A DNA stretch of 64,000 nt from Haliea salexigens DSM 19537 (GTDB lineage: Bacteria > Pseudomonadota > Gammaproteobacteria > Pseudomonadales > Halieaceae), in contig NZ_AUHJ01000005.1 of the NCBI RefSeq assembly GCF_000423125.1, positions 124,001-188,000 on the forward strand. Direction: 5' to 3'. Of the stretch, positions 1 to 9,649 are shown piece after piece; position 1 is the stretch's first letter, and each line of letters opens with the position of its first letter. The position numbers were made by a program, and so were the translations under genes. The notes beneath the pieces were generated by a model. The model was not told the DNA's origin, did no database searches, and worked only from the letters and a program-made list of their open reading frames with translations.

Positions 1-1
1 G

Positions 2-250
2 GCAGTCATCGGCCTGCCACACCCACACTGGGTGGAAGCCGTTGCTGCTGTCGTAGTGCCCAAGGGTGAAGCGCATGCGCAGGCAAGTGAACAGGCAGTT
101 ATCGACTTTTGCAAACAGCGTCTGGCCGCTTTCAAAGTGCCCAAACGCATCCTCATGGCGCAGGATTTGCCGCGCAATCCTTCAGGTAAAATCCTCAAGC
201 GGAACCTGCGCGACACGCACGCCGGCGTTTTCAGCAGCGCCCCTGAGTAG
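2..250 (+). CDS. acyl-CoA synthetase (AMP-binding), C-terminal end only
   Basis: Partial gene that enters from before the window; the frame is open from base 2 and about 82 residues are visible. They match the C-terminal lid domain of the ANL superfamily: HPHWVEAVAAVVVPK, then AAFKVPKRI, and the terminal NPSGKILKR, whose lysine (GK) is the adenylation-catalysing A10 lysine of the family. Members activate a carboxylic acid to its CoA thioester with ATP. The substrate cannot be told from this part. It ends 6 bases before the convergent SDR gene, and the acyl-CoA-type dehydratase at 4047 makes a fatty or short-chain acid substrate plausible (inference). Confidence 0.9.
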   Translation, partial: AVIGLPHPHWVEAVAAVVVPKGEAHAQASEQAVIDFCKQRLAAFKVPKRILMAQDLPRNPSGKILKRNLRDTHAGVFSSAPE

Positions 251-256
251 TTAAGG

Positions 257-1117
257 CTAGTCTATCGACAGCCCCATACCCTTGAGCACTTCTTCCGGAA
301 GTGCAGGGGCTTGCAGAGCCGATAAGTGCGCGGCGCGGCCAGCGGCAAACTCACGGGTAAGCTCCGGGTGCGTGGAGACCCAAAATTCCCCTGCGGCAAT
401 TTGCGGCAGAATGCGCTGCGCCGCCTCGTATCCACTGATGCCGTCCGACGCCAGCATACCGTGCATCATCACGCGGTGCTGTTCGCTCGCGGAATTGGTC
501 GTAGTGCCACCGTCCTCAAAAATACGGGTGGCCACCGGCCCGGGCAAAACCGCGGACACCTGAATTGGCGCCTTGCTTATCTGCATTTCCAGGAACAGGC
601 ATTCGCTGAAGGAGATCATGGCGTGCTTGCTCAGGATGTAGGATGTCTGCACAGGCATCATGCCAAGGCCGCCAATGGAGGCGGTGTTGGCAATCCAGGC
701 AGGCTGGCCACTGGCGATCATTCTCGGGGCAAAGGCCCGCACGCCATGTATCGCACCGTGAATATTGATATTGAGTGTCTTGTCCCACTGCGCTGCGGAG
801 AGCTCCCAGGTCAGGCCCAGCGTCTCGACGCCGGCATTGTTGATCAGCAGCGTGACGTCGCCCCAAGTGTCATGGGTGGTTGCCGCGAGCGCGTCGATAG
901 AGGCAGAATCTGCTACGTCAACCCTCACGGCCATGGCTTCCCCACCCCGATCACGGATACTCTCAGCCACAAGCTGCGCACGATCTTCGGCAATGTCCGC
1001 CACCACGACACGCATACCCTGTTCAGCCGCCACGCGCGCCAGCCCTTCCCCTATCCCCGAACCTGCACCGGTAATAACGGCGACTCCGCCGCGCAAGCGT
1101 TCCATACTGGTTTCCAT
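257..1117 (-). CDS. SDR family NAD(P)-dependent oxidoreductase
   Basis: 286 aa, a classical short-chain dehydrogenase/reductase. The cofactor motif TGAGSGIG is at residues 16-23, an acidic residue D41 follows beta-2 (suggesting NAD rather than NADP), NNAG is at 93-96, and the catalytic Ser147, Tyr160 and Lys164 are present (YILSK). The ATG at 1117 has AGGA 9 bases upstream; a second in-frame Met four codons later is a weaker choice. It would oxidise a hydroxyl or reduce a ketone; the substrate is not recognisable. It runs with the quinone-reductase-like gene upstream (69 bases between them) and probably shares its transcript. Confidence 0.92.
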   Translation of the reverse strand: METSMERLRGGVAVITGAGSGIGEGLARVAAEQGMRVVVADIAEDRAQLVAESIRDRGGEAMAVRVDVADSASIDALAATTHDTWGDVTLLINNAGVETLGLTWELSAAQWDKTLNINIHGAIHGVRAFAPRMIASGQPAWIANTASIGGLGMMPVQTSYILSKHAMISFSECLFLEMQISKAPIQVSAVLPGPVATRIFEDGGTTTNSASEQHRVMMHGMLASDGISGYEAAQRILPQIAAGEFWVSTHPELTREFAAGRAAHLSALQAPALPEEVLKGMGLSID

Positions 1118-1186
1118 CGGTTGTTATCCTGTTACTTGTTCGTTATTTGTCGAAGCCGCGGGCGATCGAATAGTCGTTGACTCCGC

Positions 1187-2173
1187 TCACTCGATATTTG
1201 CTACTTCCAGCACGATTTTCCCGCGGGTGTGCCCCTGCTGCAGAATACGGTGTGCGTCAGCAACGTCGCGCAGCTGAAAGATCCTCAAGGGTGGGAGTCG
1301 CACATCGCCACTGACCAGCAGGCTGGCAATTTTTTCCAGAGTCCTGGTGCAGTTCGTGTCGTCCATTGTAGAAAATACGCGATTGACACCCCTGGCAGCG
1401 CCCGCCTGCGCGGCTGCAGGAATATCGCCGTCGTCGACCAGGGTAGGAATGCTGACAAAGGTGCCCCCTGATCGCACCAGGTCAAGACCATTCGGCAATG
1501 TGCTGACGCCCACCGCATCCATGAGAAAATCAAGCCCCTCTGGCGCCCAGGCCTGCACTTCACGCGTGATATTTTCCGTGCGGTAGTCAATGACTTTGTC
1601 GACGCCGAGATCCCGCAGGTATTGCACATTGGGCGTTGAGCACGTCGCCGCGACTTCTGCACCGGCCCAACGGGCAAACTGTACCGCAAAGCTGCCGAGA
1701 CCTCCTGACCCGCCGTGAATCAGTGCCTGCTGACCTCGCTGCAGGCCCCCGCGGTCAAACAGTCCCTGCCAGGCCGTGAGTGATGCCACGGGCAACGCGG
1801 CAGCCTGCGCGAAATCCAGCCCCTCGGGGATTCGCGCGACCCGGTCGGCGTTGGCGACAACAAACTCTGCATAGCTCCCCTGCCCCCCCTGACCATGATT
1901 GGTTGGCGTAAAGACCCGGTCGCCAACGGCAAAGCCCTCAACGCCTTCGCCCACCGCACTGATGCGGCCCGCGGCGTCAAAGCCGATAATGTAGGGAAAA
2001 ACATAGGGACGAAACTGGGCAAGATGGCCTTCGCGGTTTTTCCAGTCTGCGGGGTTCACACCGGCGTAGGCGACTTGCACCACGACCTCACCCGGGCCGG
2101 GTTCTGGCGTGTCTATCTCGGCGTACTGGAATACTTCCGGCCCACCCGTCCTTTCAATGATCATCGCATACAT
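1187..2173 (-). CDS. NADPH:quinone reductase-like (zinc-less MDR) oxidoreductase
   Basis: 328 aa. Medium-chain dehydrogenase/reductase of the quinone oxidoreductase branch: an N-terminal GroES-like domain containing the family string AYAGVNPADWKNREG, then a nucleotide-binding domain with GGSGGLGSFAVQFA at residues 154-167. The cysteine cluster of the structural zinc site of alcohol dehydrogenases is absent, so it is probably zinc-free and NADPH-dependent. The ATG at 2173 was chosen because GGAG lies 8 bases upstream; an open frame continues to 2218 without a good ribosome site. The substrate is unknown (quinone or enone by family). Confidence 0.88.
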   Translation of the reverse strand: MYAMIIERTGGPEVFQYAEIDTPEPGPGEVVVQVAYAGVNPADWKNREGHLAQFRPYVFPYIIGFDAAGRISAVGEGVEGFAVGDRVFTPTNHGQGGQGSYAEFVVANADRVARIPEGLDFAQAAALPVASLTAWQGLFDRGGLQRGQQALIHGGSGGLGSFAVQFARWAGAEVAATCSTPNVQYLRDLGVDKVIDYRTENITREVQAWAPEGLDFLMDAVGVSTLPNGLDLVRSGGTFVSIPTLVDDGDIPAAAQAGAARGVNRVFSTMDDTNCTRTLEKIASLLVSGDVRLPPLRIFQLRDVADAHRILQQGHTRGKIVLEVANIE

Positions 2174-2295
2174 CGCTATTTCTCCACAGCGGCTAGGCGC
2201 TACGGTAGCGCATATCACGTCGCTTGCAGGCTTTCGCGTTTCAAGTATGTGAACTGAGCGGCGACATGTTATGGCACTGCAGTCGCTCCGCTACC

Positions 2296-3888
2296 CTAGG
2301 GGCGTCTGATGGGCTGGCCGGGCATGCTGTCCATGCTCAATACGCCGCCATCAATTACCGGCACACCGTTGACCAGAACATAGTGCATACCGGTTGCAGG
2401 TTGTCGTGGGTTGGAAAAAGTCGCCCTGTCCGCTACCTCGCTCGCATCGAACACCACGATGTCGGCATCCATGCCTGTCTGCAAACGGCCTTTCCGGCGC
2501 ATCTGCGGGACGGAGGGTTGCAGGATCATCGCCGGTATCAGGGATGACTTGCGCAGGGCCTCTGTGAGGCTGAGAGAAGCGCTTTCCCGCACCCATTGAG
2601 CAAGTAACCGGGTAAACGTTCCCGCGCTTCGCGGATGCGCATAGGCTGATTCCGGCAACGGCCATTGATCAGGGGCAACAAGCGCTCCGGTACTGCTGTC
2701 GATCCAGGGCATGCCGTCGCTGGCTATCGCGCCGCCGGGAAAGAGCACAGAGGTGTCGAGGATATCCCGCTCGGCCGGCAGGTCGAGGAAGTGCCTCACG
2801 ATCACAGCGCCAGGCTGTGCAGCGCGCAATGCAGTGAAGCTGGCTGCATCCAGCCGTTCGCCGTTGAACTCGATATCCTCCGGCTTTACGCCCTTGGCCG
2901 CCATCGCCTCTGCGCTGAACAGTGCAGCCCCAATGGTTGTGCTGCCGGCGCCATAGGTGTAGGCCTCTGTGCTGAGCGGCACGCCGGCTGCCTGTGCTGT
3001 GCGAATCATGCCACTGGTAACGCCCACCGCACGCACACTGCTACTGTTTAAATGGCAAATATGGGCGTGATTGTTACTGCTTGCCGCGAGTGCGATGACT
3101 TTTCCAACGCACTCGGCAGAGCTGCCGGGATCCGCAAGGTTATCGCAGGAAATATGTGTGAAGGTTGGTACCTGATGCCGCGCGGCAAGCTTGTGGACCG
3201 CAAGCAACTCGCGAAAACCGCCCCCGGGCGCGTAGCCGCCGTTGATGCCAATACCCAGTGCGCCTTCTTGCAAGCCCTGCTCAAGACTCTTGACGATATT
3301 GGCGACCTGCACGTCGGATGCAGTCTCGTTAACCCAGCGCTCAAGTGCGAACGCCTCTCGAAACCACTGCAGGTCTGCCTGTGGAGACAGCCCCTCGAAC
3401 TCTTCAATGCGGGCGAACGTCCAGGCGGCCGATGTGCCGTAGTTCAACGCTCTTCCCGCGGCGGCCTGCCGACTGTACCAATCCCCGACGGGAAGTATGC
3501 CGGACTCAAGCTCCAGCGCCGTCGTCACACCGTCGTAGGCGTGCATTCTATCGGCAACCAGTGACTGGCCGTGGGAATGCAGGTCAATGAAGCCCGGGGC
3601 AACCACAAGCCCGGTCGCATCGATCACCCGTTTACCGTCAAGCGGCTGCTCTGTTACCGCGGTAATCGCCCCACCTGAGACACCCACGTTGCGAACAGCA
3701 TCCAATCCACTTTCCGGATCAATCACGCGACCACCGGCCAGCACAAGGTCATAAGCCTGCTCTGTAGCCTGCAGTAAGGTGCTCAGCGCACCACCAGCGA
3801 AGACGAGCAGCGCCAATAAGGCGCTGCGCCAGGCGCGCCTGTTGTGCGGTGCAACACGTATGTATTTCAACTCGCCTCCTCGACCCAT
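2296..3888 (-). CDS. exported amidohydrolase, N-acyl-D-amino-acid deacylase-like
   Basis: 530 aa from the ATG at 3888. A basic stretch (HNRRAWR) followed by a hydrophobic segment to about residue 41 (ALLALLVFAGGALSTLLQA) looks like a Sec signal peptide. Then comes an amidohydrolase beta-sandwich start (DLVLAGGRVIDPESG) and the metal-binding DLHSHG with His104 and His106. Further metal/active-site candidates are THISCDN, HICHLNS and ASDGMPW. The closest families known to me are D-aminoacylases and D-glutamate deacylases. A TTG at 3867, four bases after a perfect AGGAGG, is an alternative start that would still keep the signal peptide. It is divergent from the gene at 4047. Confidence 0.85.
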   Translation of the reverse strand: MGRGGELKYIRVAPHNRRAWRSALLALLVFAGGALSTLLQATEQAYDLVLAGGRVIDPESGLDAVRNVGVSGGAITAVTEQPLDGKRVIDATGLVVAPGFIDLHSHGQSLVADRMHAYDGVTTALELESGILPVGDWYSRQAAAGRALNYGTSAAWTFARIEEFEGLSPQADLQWFREAFALERWVNETASDVQVANIVKSLEQGLQEGALGIGINGGYAPGGGFRELLAVHKLAARHQVPTFTHISCDNLADPGSSAECVGKVIALAASSNNHAHICHLNSSSVRAVGVTSGMIRTAQAAGVPLSTEAYTYGAGSTTIGAALFSAEAMAAKGVKPEDIEFNGERLDAASFTALRAAQPGAVIVRHFLDLPAERDILDTSVLFPGGAIASDGMPWIDSSTGALVAPDQWPLPESAYAHPRSAGTFTRLLAQWVRESASLSLTEALRKSSLIPAMILQPSVPQMRRKGRLQTGMDADIVVFDASEVADRATFSNPRQPATGMHYVLVNGVPVIDGGVLSMDSMPGQPIRRP

Positions 3889-4046
3889 GGCTTTACAGCC
3901 GTATTGGGCAATCGACAAACGTGAGAATCTAGCATACAACGGAGCACTGAGGGTGCGAGCCCCCAACCTCACGCGGTAAAGCGTGGTTGCGGCTGGCGCC
4001 AGTTCGATAAATTGGCTCGAGTAACAAAACCTGAGGGTATTACACA

Positions 4047-5567
4047 GTGAATGCAATAGTTCCACAGCGCACAGAAGATACCGCCAACGAACGCTGGGCG
4101 CGTTTTGCACCGATCGTCAACAGCGACGATTATGTACAGAGCCTGCGTAACCGCAATGTCACGGTCTACCTGATGGGCGAACGTATTGCAGAGCCCGTCG
4201 ACCACCCGATCATTCGCCCCTCTATCAACGCCCTGTGCGCCACCTATGATCTGGCCCTGGAAGACCCCGAATTGGCAACCGCGCATTCGTCGCTTGTCGA
4301 CGCCCGGGTCAACCGCTTTCTACACATCGTTGAATCACCGCAGGACCTGGTGCTGAAAAACCGTATGCAACGGCGTTTGGGGCAGATTACCGGCACCTGT
4401 TTTCAGCGCTGCGCCGGGTTGGACACCATCAGCGTGTTGCACTCCATCACCTGGGACATCGACCAGCAGCACGGCACCGAGTATCACCAGCGGTACCTTG
4501 CCTTCATGCGCGAGGCGCAGCGCCACAATGTGATCATCGGCGCGGGTATGACCGACCCCAAAGGCGATCGCAGCAAACGTCCGCATGAGCAGTCAGACCC
4601 TGACCTGTTTTTGCACGTTACGGCGCGCAACGCGCGTGGCCTGTATGTTACCGGGGCCAAAGCGCACATGACCGGTGGCCTCAACAGCCACTGGATTTGC
4701 ATCATGCCCACCATGAACATGGGAGCGGCTGATCGCGACTACGCCGTGGTCGGCATGGTGCCAGGGGATGCAGAGGGTCTCACCTACATTTACGGGCGTC
4801 AGAGTTGCGATACCCGGGCTCTGGAGACCGGCGACATCGACAAGGGCAATGCCCGGTTTGGCGGCCAGGAAACCCTGGTGGTGTTCGACAATGTATTTAT
4901 CCCCTGGGAGCACGTGCTCATGGACGGTGAGTATGAATTCGCACAGCCCATGGTTGCGCGCTTTACGGCCTATCACCGCGCCAGCTACGTGTGTAAAACC
5001 GGGCTGGGGGATGTGATGGTGGGTGCCGCCGCGTCCATTGCCGAGTACAACGGGGCCGATACCGCCAGCCACATCAAGGACAAGCTGGTTGAGATGACGC
5101 ACCTGAACGAAACCATCTACTCTTCGGCCATCGCCTCATCCCATGAGGCAACACAGCTCGATTCGGGTATCTGGATGAATGATGAAATGCTGGCCAACGT
5201 CTGCAAACACAACGTTACCCGCTTCCCCTACGAGATCGCGCGCTTCGCGCAGGACCTTGCGGGCGGACTGATGGTGACGCTGCCGTCACAGGCGGACTTT
5301 GAGCACGCAGAAGCCGGACCGTTGTTGCACAAATACTTTCAGGGACGTGCAGACATACCGGTGGAAAGCCGAACCCGTATGCTGCGCCTGATCGAGAACA
5401 TGACACTGGGACGCAATGCGGTGGGTTACCTGACGGAGTCGTTGCACGGGGCGGGGTCACCACAGGCGCAGCGTATCCAGATTCTGCGGGGCATGGATCT
5501 GCCGCGCAAGAAGCGCTATGCGCAGGACCTGGCCGGCATTGAGATTATTGCCAGCGACGCAGATTGA
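4047..5567 (+). CDS. 4-hydroxybutyryl-CoA dehydratase / vinylacetyl-CoA isomerase-like protein (HpaB superfamily)
   Basis: 506 aa. The whole length resembles 4-hydroxybutyryl-CoA dehydratase rather than the plain 4-hydroxyphenylacetate 3-hydroxylases. Visible blocks are QITGTCFQRCAGLD (Cys118-x3-Cys122), GAGMTDPKGDR, YIYGRQSCDTR, VVFDNVFIPWE, AYHRASYVCKTG (His310 and Cys316) and CKHNVTRFPYEIAR. In the clostridial enzyme three Cys and one His hold the [4Fe-4S] cluster that dehydrates 4-hydroxybutyryl-CoA to crotonyl-CoA; counterparts of all four are here. The His-to-Cys spacing is 6 here, against 7 in the clostridial protein as I recall it. The GTG start has GAGGGT 8 bases upstream. It is convergent with the antiporter (4 bases between stops). 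Activity is inferred from similarity only. Confidence 0.85.
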   Translation: MNAIVPQRTEDTANERWARFAPIVNSDDYVQSLRNRNVTVYLMGERIAEPVDHPIIRPSINALCATYDLALEDPELATAHSSLVDARVNRFLHIVESPQDLVLKNRMQRRLGQITGTCFQRCAGLDTISVLHSITWDIDQQHGTEYHQRYLAFMREAQRHNVIIGAGMTDPKGDRSKRPHEQSDPDLFLHVTARNARGLYVTGAKAHMTGGLNSHWICIMPTMNMGAADRDYAVVGMVPGDAEGLTYIYGRQSCDTRALETGDIDKGNARFGGQETLVVFDNVFIPWEHVLMDGEYEFAQPMVARFTAYHRASYVCKTGLGDVMVGAAASIAEYNGADTASHIKDKLVEMTHLNETIYSSAIASSHEATQLDSGIWMNDEMLANVCKHNVTRFPYEIARFAQDLAGGLMVTLPSQADFEHAEAGPLLHKYFQGRADIPVESRTRMLRLIENMTLGRNAVGYLTESLHGAGSPQAQRIQILRGMDLPRKKRYAQDLAGIEIIASDAD

Positions 5568-5571
5568 GTGT

Positions 5572-7335
5572 CTAGCCCAGCTTGAGGCCGACCACGGCAA
5601 TCTGATCGCCGTCGAGCTTCTTGACCACAAACTCCACACTGTCGAGTGACACCCTGTCGCCGACCACCGCCTTGTGATGGAACTGACGGTTGATGAACTC
5701 CCCCACGGTCAGTGCCTGCAACGCCTCGGGCACCGCTATACCGTACATGAGTGAAATGTCCGCCAACCGCGCGCCGGGCTTGAGCACGAAGTCCCCGTAG
5801 AACGCCGATGCCTTCTGCGAGCTGCTGGCGTCTGCCGGCGTGAATAGCCGTGCCAGTGCCGGTGCGGCGCCGTCGTTGCCCAGCACCATAACGTGGTCTT
5901 CCAGCTCGACATCCTGTTCTCGAGGGTTGTCCAACAACACACCCTGGCGCACAACACCCACCAACTGGGCCCCACCAGAAAGCGGCAGGCGCCCCGCGCG
6001 CATGCCGATGGCGGGGCTCCCCGCCACCGCCCGGTACACCAGCACCTCTTTTTCCTGCTCATCGGGGATGCGCAGCACCAGGTGCTCCGGGTCTACCAGG
6101 ACCGGCGGCACTTCGATGCCCAGCCAGCGCGCAATCGGCGCAATCGTCCAGCCCTGCAGCACCAGCGACACCAGCACCACGAAGAAGGCCAGCTCGAAAA
6201 ATACGTGCGCATGCTCCAGCCCCGCCAGCGACGGAAACAGCGCGAGAATGATCGGCACCGCGCCGCGCAAGCCACACCAGCTGATGAACACCTGCTCGCG
6301 CCAGGGGAAATGGAAGGGAAACAGGGACACCGCAACGGCCAGAGGGCGCGCTACCAATATCAACGCAAGGGCGATACCCAGAGCCGGAAGTACCAGCGGC
6401 ACCAGGCTGCTCGGGGTCACCAGCAGGCCCAGCATCAGAAACATGCCGATTTGGGCCAGCCAGGCAATGCCGTCGTGGAAGCGACGAATATCCTTCGCGT
6501 GAGGCAGGGACGCATTGCCGATCAGGATGCCAACCAGGTAGATGGCGAGAAAGCCACTGCCCCCCCAGAGGTTCGCGATACCGAATACGCTCATGCCACC
6601 CGCCAGTGCCAACAACGGATACATGGATACCGGCAGGGACAGCCGTTTCAATAATTGCACCAGCACATAACCACCGGCAAAGCCGATTGCCAGGCCCAGG
6701 CCCATTTGCTCGGCAAATGCTCCCAGAATGCGCACGCCGGGATTTTCTGCCTGCAATGAAATCAGTTCCACCAGCGTGATGGTGAGGAAAATGGCCATGG
6801 GGTCGTTGCTCCCCGACTCCACCTCCAGCGTGGCACTGGTGCGCTCCTTGAGCTGTAGCCCGGCAGAGCGCAACAGGCCGAACACAGCGGCGGCATCCGT
6901 TGACCCCACGATGGCGCCAATCAGTAGTGATTCCAGCCAGCTCAGGTCGAGCAGGAAGTGCGTGACCAGGCCGGTGATGCCCGCCGTGAGTACAACACCA
7001 ACGGTCGCCAGTGATAGTGCCGGCCCCAGGCTCACCCGGAACGTGTCGCGACGGGCGCCCTGACCGCCATCGAAGATGATGATGGCCAACGCCAGGCTGC
7101 CGAACAGGAAAGCCTGGCTGACGTTGTCAAAGCGCAGTCCACCCACGCCCTCTTCCCCGGCCAGCATGCCCAGTACCAGGAACACCAGCAGCACGGGGGC
7201 GCCCACACGCCGTGACAAGCCGCTGGCAACAACGCACAGCAGCGCCAGCAGAGCGCCCCAGAAAATCATGCTGTTGGTGAGTTCAATCGGGTTCACGGGC
7301 TCGCGTGCCCCTGTGTCGGCATCCTGAAAAGCCAT
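5572..7335 (-). CDS. nhaP2: K+/H+ antiporter, CPA1 family with C-terminal TrkA-C domain
   Basis: 587 aa inner-membrane protein. The first about 390 residues form roughly 12 hydrophobic helices with the CvrA/NhaP2 signature strings RVGAPVLLVFLVLGMLAG and LALAIIIFDGG. The acidic motif GAIVGSTDAAAVF is the ion-exchange site region of CPA1 exchangers. The remaining about 190 residues are cytoplasmic and include a TrkA-C (RCK_C) domain that typically senses ligand. The length suits the family. It exports K+ (perhaps Na+) in exchange for protons. The start is uncertain: ATG at 7335, or Met23 (7269), which lies just before the first helix. It is transcribed divergently from prc. Confidence 0.9.
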   Translation of the reverse strand: MAFQDADTGAREPVNPIELTNSMIFWGALLALLCVVASGLSRRVGAPVLLVFLVLGMLAGEEGVGGLRFDNVSQAFLFGSLALAIIIFDGGQGARRDTFRVSLGPALSLATVGVVLTAGITGLVTHFLLDLSWLESLLIGAIVGSTDAAAVFGLLRSAGLQLKERTSATLEVESGSNDPMAIFLTITLVELISLQAENPGVRILGAFAEQMGLGLAIGFAGGYVLVQLLKRLSLPVSMYPLLALAGGMSVFGIANLWGGSGFLAIYLVGILIGNASLPHAKDIRRFHDGIAWLAQIGMFLMLGLLVTPSSLVPLVLPALGIALALILVARPLAVAVSLFPFHFPWREQVFISWCGLRGAVPIILALFPSLAGLEHAHVFFELAFFVVLVSLVLQGWTIAPIARWLGIEVPPVLVDPEHLVLRIPDEQEKEVLVYRAVAGSPAIGMRAGRLPLSGGAQLVGVVRQGVLLDNPREQDVELEDHVMVLGNDGAAPALARLFTPADASSSQKASAFYGDFVLKPGARLADISLMYGIAVPEALQALTVGEFINRQFHHKAVVGDRVSLDSVEFVVKKLDGDQIAVVGLKLG

Positions 7336-7420
7336 GGTACACCAGTCCAGCGCGGGAGGGACGGGAACACCGATACTTAAGCGCTGTCATAAGCGAGTAC
7401 CGATAACCATAATCATGGGA

Positions 7421-7449
7421 TTGGATGCAACTCTGCACAGGGTTACACT
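7421..7449 (+). promoter_or_regulatory. possible sigma-70 promoter of prc
   Basis: TTGGAT at 7421-7426 and TACACT at 7444-7449 are separated by 17 bases. They lie 15 bases upstream of the AGGAG ribosome site used by the TTG start of prc. Each hexamer matches the consensus at about four positions. Transcription from here would rule out the more upstream ATG at 7425 as start. Confidence 0.4.
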
Positions 7450-7478
7450 GCTTGCTTCGAACACAGGAGATATCGACT

Positions 7479-9608
7479 TTGTCAAACAATCTGGCCTTCC
7501 GGGCGAGGCACTTGCGGATCGTCCTGCTGGGGGTTGCGGCCCTGCTGGTAGCGGCTTTGCCGATGGGCGTTGCCGCCTCCATTGCGTACACAGACAGTCA
7601 GCGGGAAACCATTGTCGAGTTGATCGAACAGCTGGAGGAGCGTCACTACGCCAAGCTGGTGTATGACGACAATCTGTCCTCCCTGCACCTCGACAATTAC
7701 ATCGACAGCCTAGACGGCGGGAAGATGTTCTTCACGCAGGCGGATCTGGCCGACTTCGAGCGCTATCGCACCGTGATGGATGAAGACCTGCATGCGGGCA
7801 ACCTGCAAGCGGGCTTCGCTATCTTCAACCGGTTCCAGCAGCGCCTGCAGGACCGCCTTGAGGGCGTTGTGGATACGCTTGAAGAGCGCGTTGCTGCCAT
7901 GGACTTTGCCCTTGAGGAAGAGTACGAGCTCGATGGCGAAGATCGGGCATGGGCGAGCAGTGAAGAAGAGCTCGACGATCGCTGGCGGCGCCACTTGAAG
8001 AACCAGGTGTTGAGCCTGCGGCTCAGCGAAAAAGAAGCTGACGACATCGTGCCTACGCTGGAGAAACGCTACCGCAACCAGCTCAAACGCATCGAGCAGT
8101 ACAACGCCCAGGATGTTTTCCAGGTGTACGCTAACGCCCTGACAGAATTGTACGACCCGCACACCAACTATCTTTCGCCGCGTCGCTCGGAAAACTTCAA
8201 CATCAACATGAGCCTGTCGCTGGAAGGCATCGGTGCCGTGCTGCAAATGGAGGACGAATACACCAAGGTTGCCCGATTGGTTGCCGCAGGCCCGGCGGAT
8301 AAACAGGGGGACTTGCAGCCATCGGACCGCATTGTGGGTGTCGCCCAGGGCGAAGATGGCAGTTTCGAGGACGTGATCGGCTGGCGCCTGGACGAGGTCG
8401 TCGAGTTGATACGCGGGCCCAAGGACTCTACCGTCCGCTTGCAGGTAATACCCGCCAAGGCGCCCGCGACCGACGCCCGCAAGGAAATCACCATCGTGCG
8501 CAACCAGGTCAAGCTGGAGGAACAGTCCGCGCAAAAGCATGTGCTTGAAGTGCCCGAGGGGGACCAGACCGTGAAGATCGGGGTGATCGATATCCCCGCC
8601 TTCTACATCGACTTCGAAGCCATGCGGCGTGGCGACGAAGACTACAAGAGCACCACCCGCGACGTACGCAAGCTGTTGACCGAACTGGAAGACGAGGGTG
8701 TCGAGGGCATCGTCATCGACCTGCGCCACAACGGGGGCGGTTCCCTGCAGGAAGCCAACGAGTTGACCGGGCTGTTTATCGAATACGGCCCCACCGTGCA
8801 GATTCGCCATTCCTCACGCCGCGTCTGGCGCGACGGCAAGCGGGTACGCGGTCCTTACTACGACGGCCCGCTTGTCGTACTCATCAACCGCCTGAGCGCG
8901 TCTGCGTCAGAAATCTTCGCCGGTGCGATCCAGGATTATCAGCGTGGCATTATTGTGGGTGACCGTTCCTTCGGTAAAGGTACTGTGCAAACGATGGTGC
9001 CGCTTACCGAGGGCCAACTGAAACTCACCGAATCGAAATTCTACCGCATCTCCGGTGATAGCACGCAGCATCGCGGCGTGGTGCCCGATGTGATGTTTCC
9101 CTCGCTGTTCGACCCCGAGGAAATCGGCGAGAGCGCCCTGGATCACGCGCTGAACTGGGACCAGATCAACCCGGTGAAGCACCGCCGCTACGGCGATATT
9201 GCGGCGGTGGTACCGGAGCTGACGCGTCAGTTTCGCGAGCGCAGTGTGAGCAATCCGGATTTCGTCTATCTCGAGGAACAGGTGCACCTTGCTGAGGAGG
9301 CGCGCACGGTCAAAGCGCTGCCGTTGAATGAAAAGGCGCGCATCGCCATGCGCGAAATGCAGGAGAGCAAGGCACTGGCCATTGAGAACCGCCGCCGTGC
9401 AGCACGCGGTGAAGAGCTGCTGACGTCGCTGGAGGACGAGTTTGTCGAGGACGACGAGGACGCAGAACCAGAGCCGGATGCCGACGCCGATGAGTCAGAG
9501 CAACCGGATGTGCTGCTCACTGAGGCCGGCAACATTCTGGTGGATGCCCTGCTTTTGCGCCAACAGCAGTTTGCCCAGCACAGTGAATCGGGCGCAGACG
9601 AGCACTAG
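7479..9608 (+). CDS. prc: tail-specific (C-terminal processing) protease Prc, S41A family
   Basis: 709 aa from a TTG at 7479 with AGGAG nine bases upstream; an ATG 54 bases earlier lacks such a site and would put extra residues before the signal peptide. Residues about 10-35 are a hydrophobic export signal, so the protein acts in the periplasm. Next come the long helical N-terminal region of Prc, a PDZ domain (EGIGAVLQMEDEYTKV and SDRIVGVAQG), and the peptidase core with Ser475 (in SASASE) and Lys500 (in FGKGT). The Ser-Lys pair is spaced by 25 as in E. coli Prc. The C-terminus carries an acidic run (EDDEDAEPEPDADADE) typical of marine homologues. It processes or degrades periplasmic proteins and peptidoglycan-hydrolase factors. 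Confidence 0.95.
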   Translation: MSNNLAFRARHLRIVLLGVAALLVAALPMGVAASIAYTDSQRETIVELIEQLEERHYAKLVYDDNLSSLHLDNYIDSLDGGKMFFTQADLADFERYRTVMDEDLHAGNLQAGFAIFNRFQQRLQDRLEGVVDTLEERVAAMDFALEEEYELDGEDRAWASSEEELDDRWRRHLKNQVLSLRLSEKEADDIVPTLEKRYRNQLKRIEQYNAQDVFQVYANALTELYDPHTNYLSPRRSENFNINMSLSLEGIGAVLQMEDEYTKVARLVAAGPADKQGDLQPSDRIVGVAQGEDGSFEDVIGWRLDEVVELIRGPKDSTVRLQVIPAKAPATDARKEITIVRNQVKLEEQSAQKHVLEVPEGDQTVKIGVIDIPAFYIDFEAMRRGDEDYKSTTRDVRKLLTELEDEGVEGIVIDLRHNGGGSLQEANELTGLFIEYGPTVQIRHSSRRVWRDGKRVRGPYYDGPLVVLINRLSASASEIFAGAIQDYQRGIIVGDRSFGKGTVQTMVPLTEGQLKLTESKFYRISGDSTQHRGVVPDVMFPSLFDPEEIGESALDHALNWDQINPVKHRRYGDIAAVVPELTRQFRERSVSNPDFVYLEEQVHLAEEARTVKALPLNEKARIAMREMQESKALAIENRRRAARGEELLTSLEDEFVEDDEDAEPEPDADADESEQPDVLLTEAGNILVDALLLRQQQFAQHSESGADEH

Positions 9609-9649
9609 CAGGAATATCGACTGCATCCGTGTGTTACGGACTTTTCCAC

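Noticed and set aside
7710-8810. 366-codon frame antisense to prc
   Set aside because: Shadow of the protease coding region, without recognisable features.
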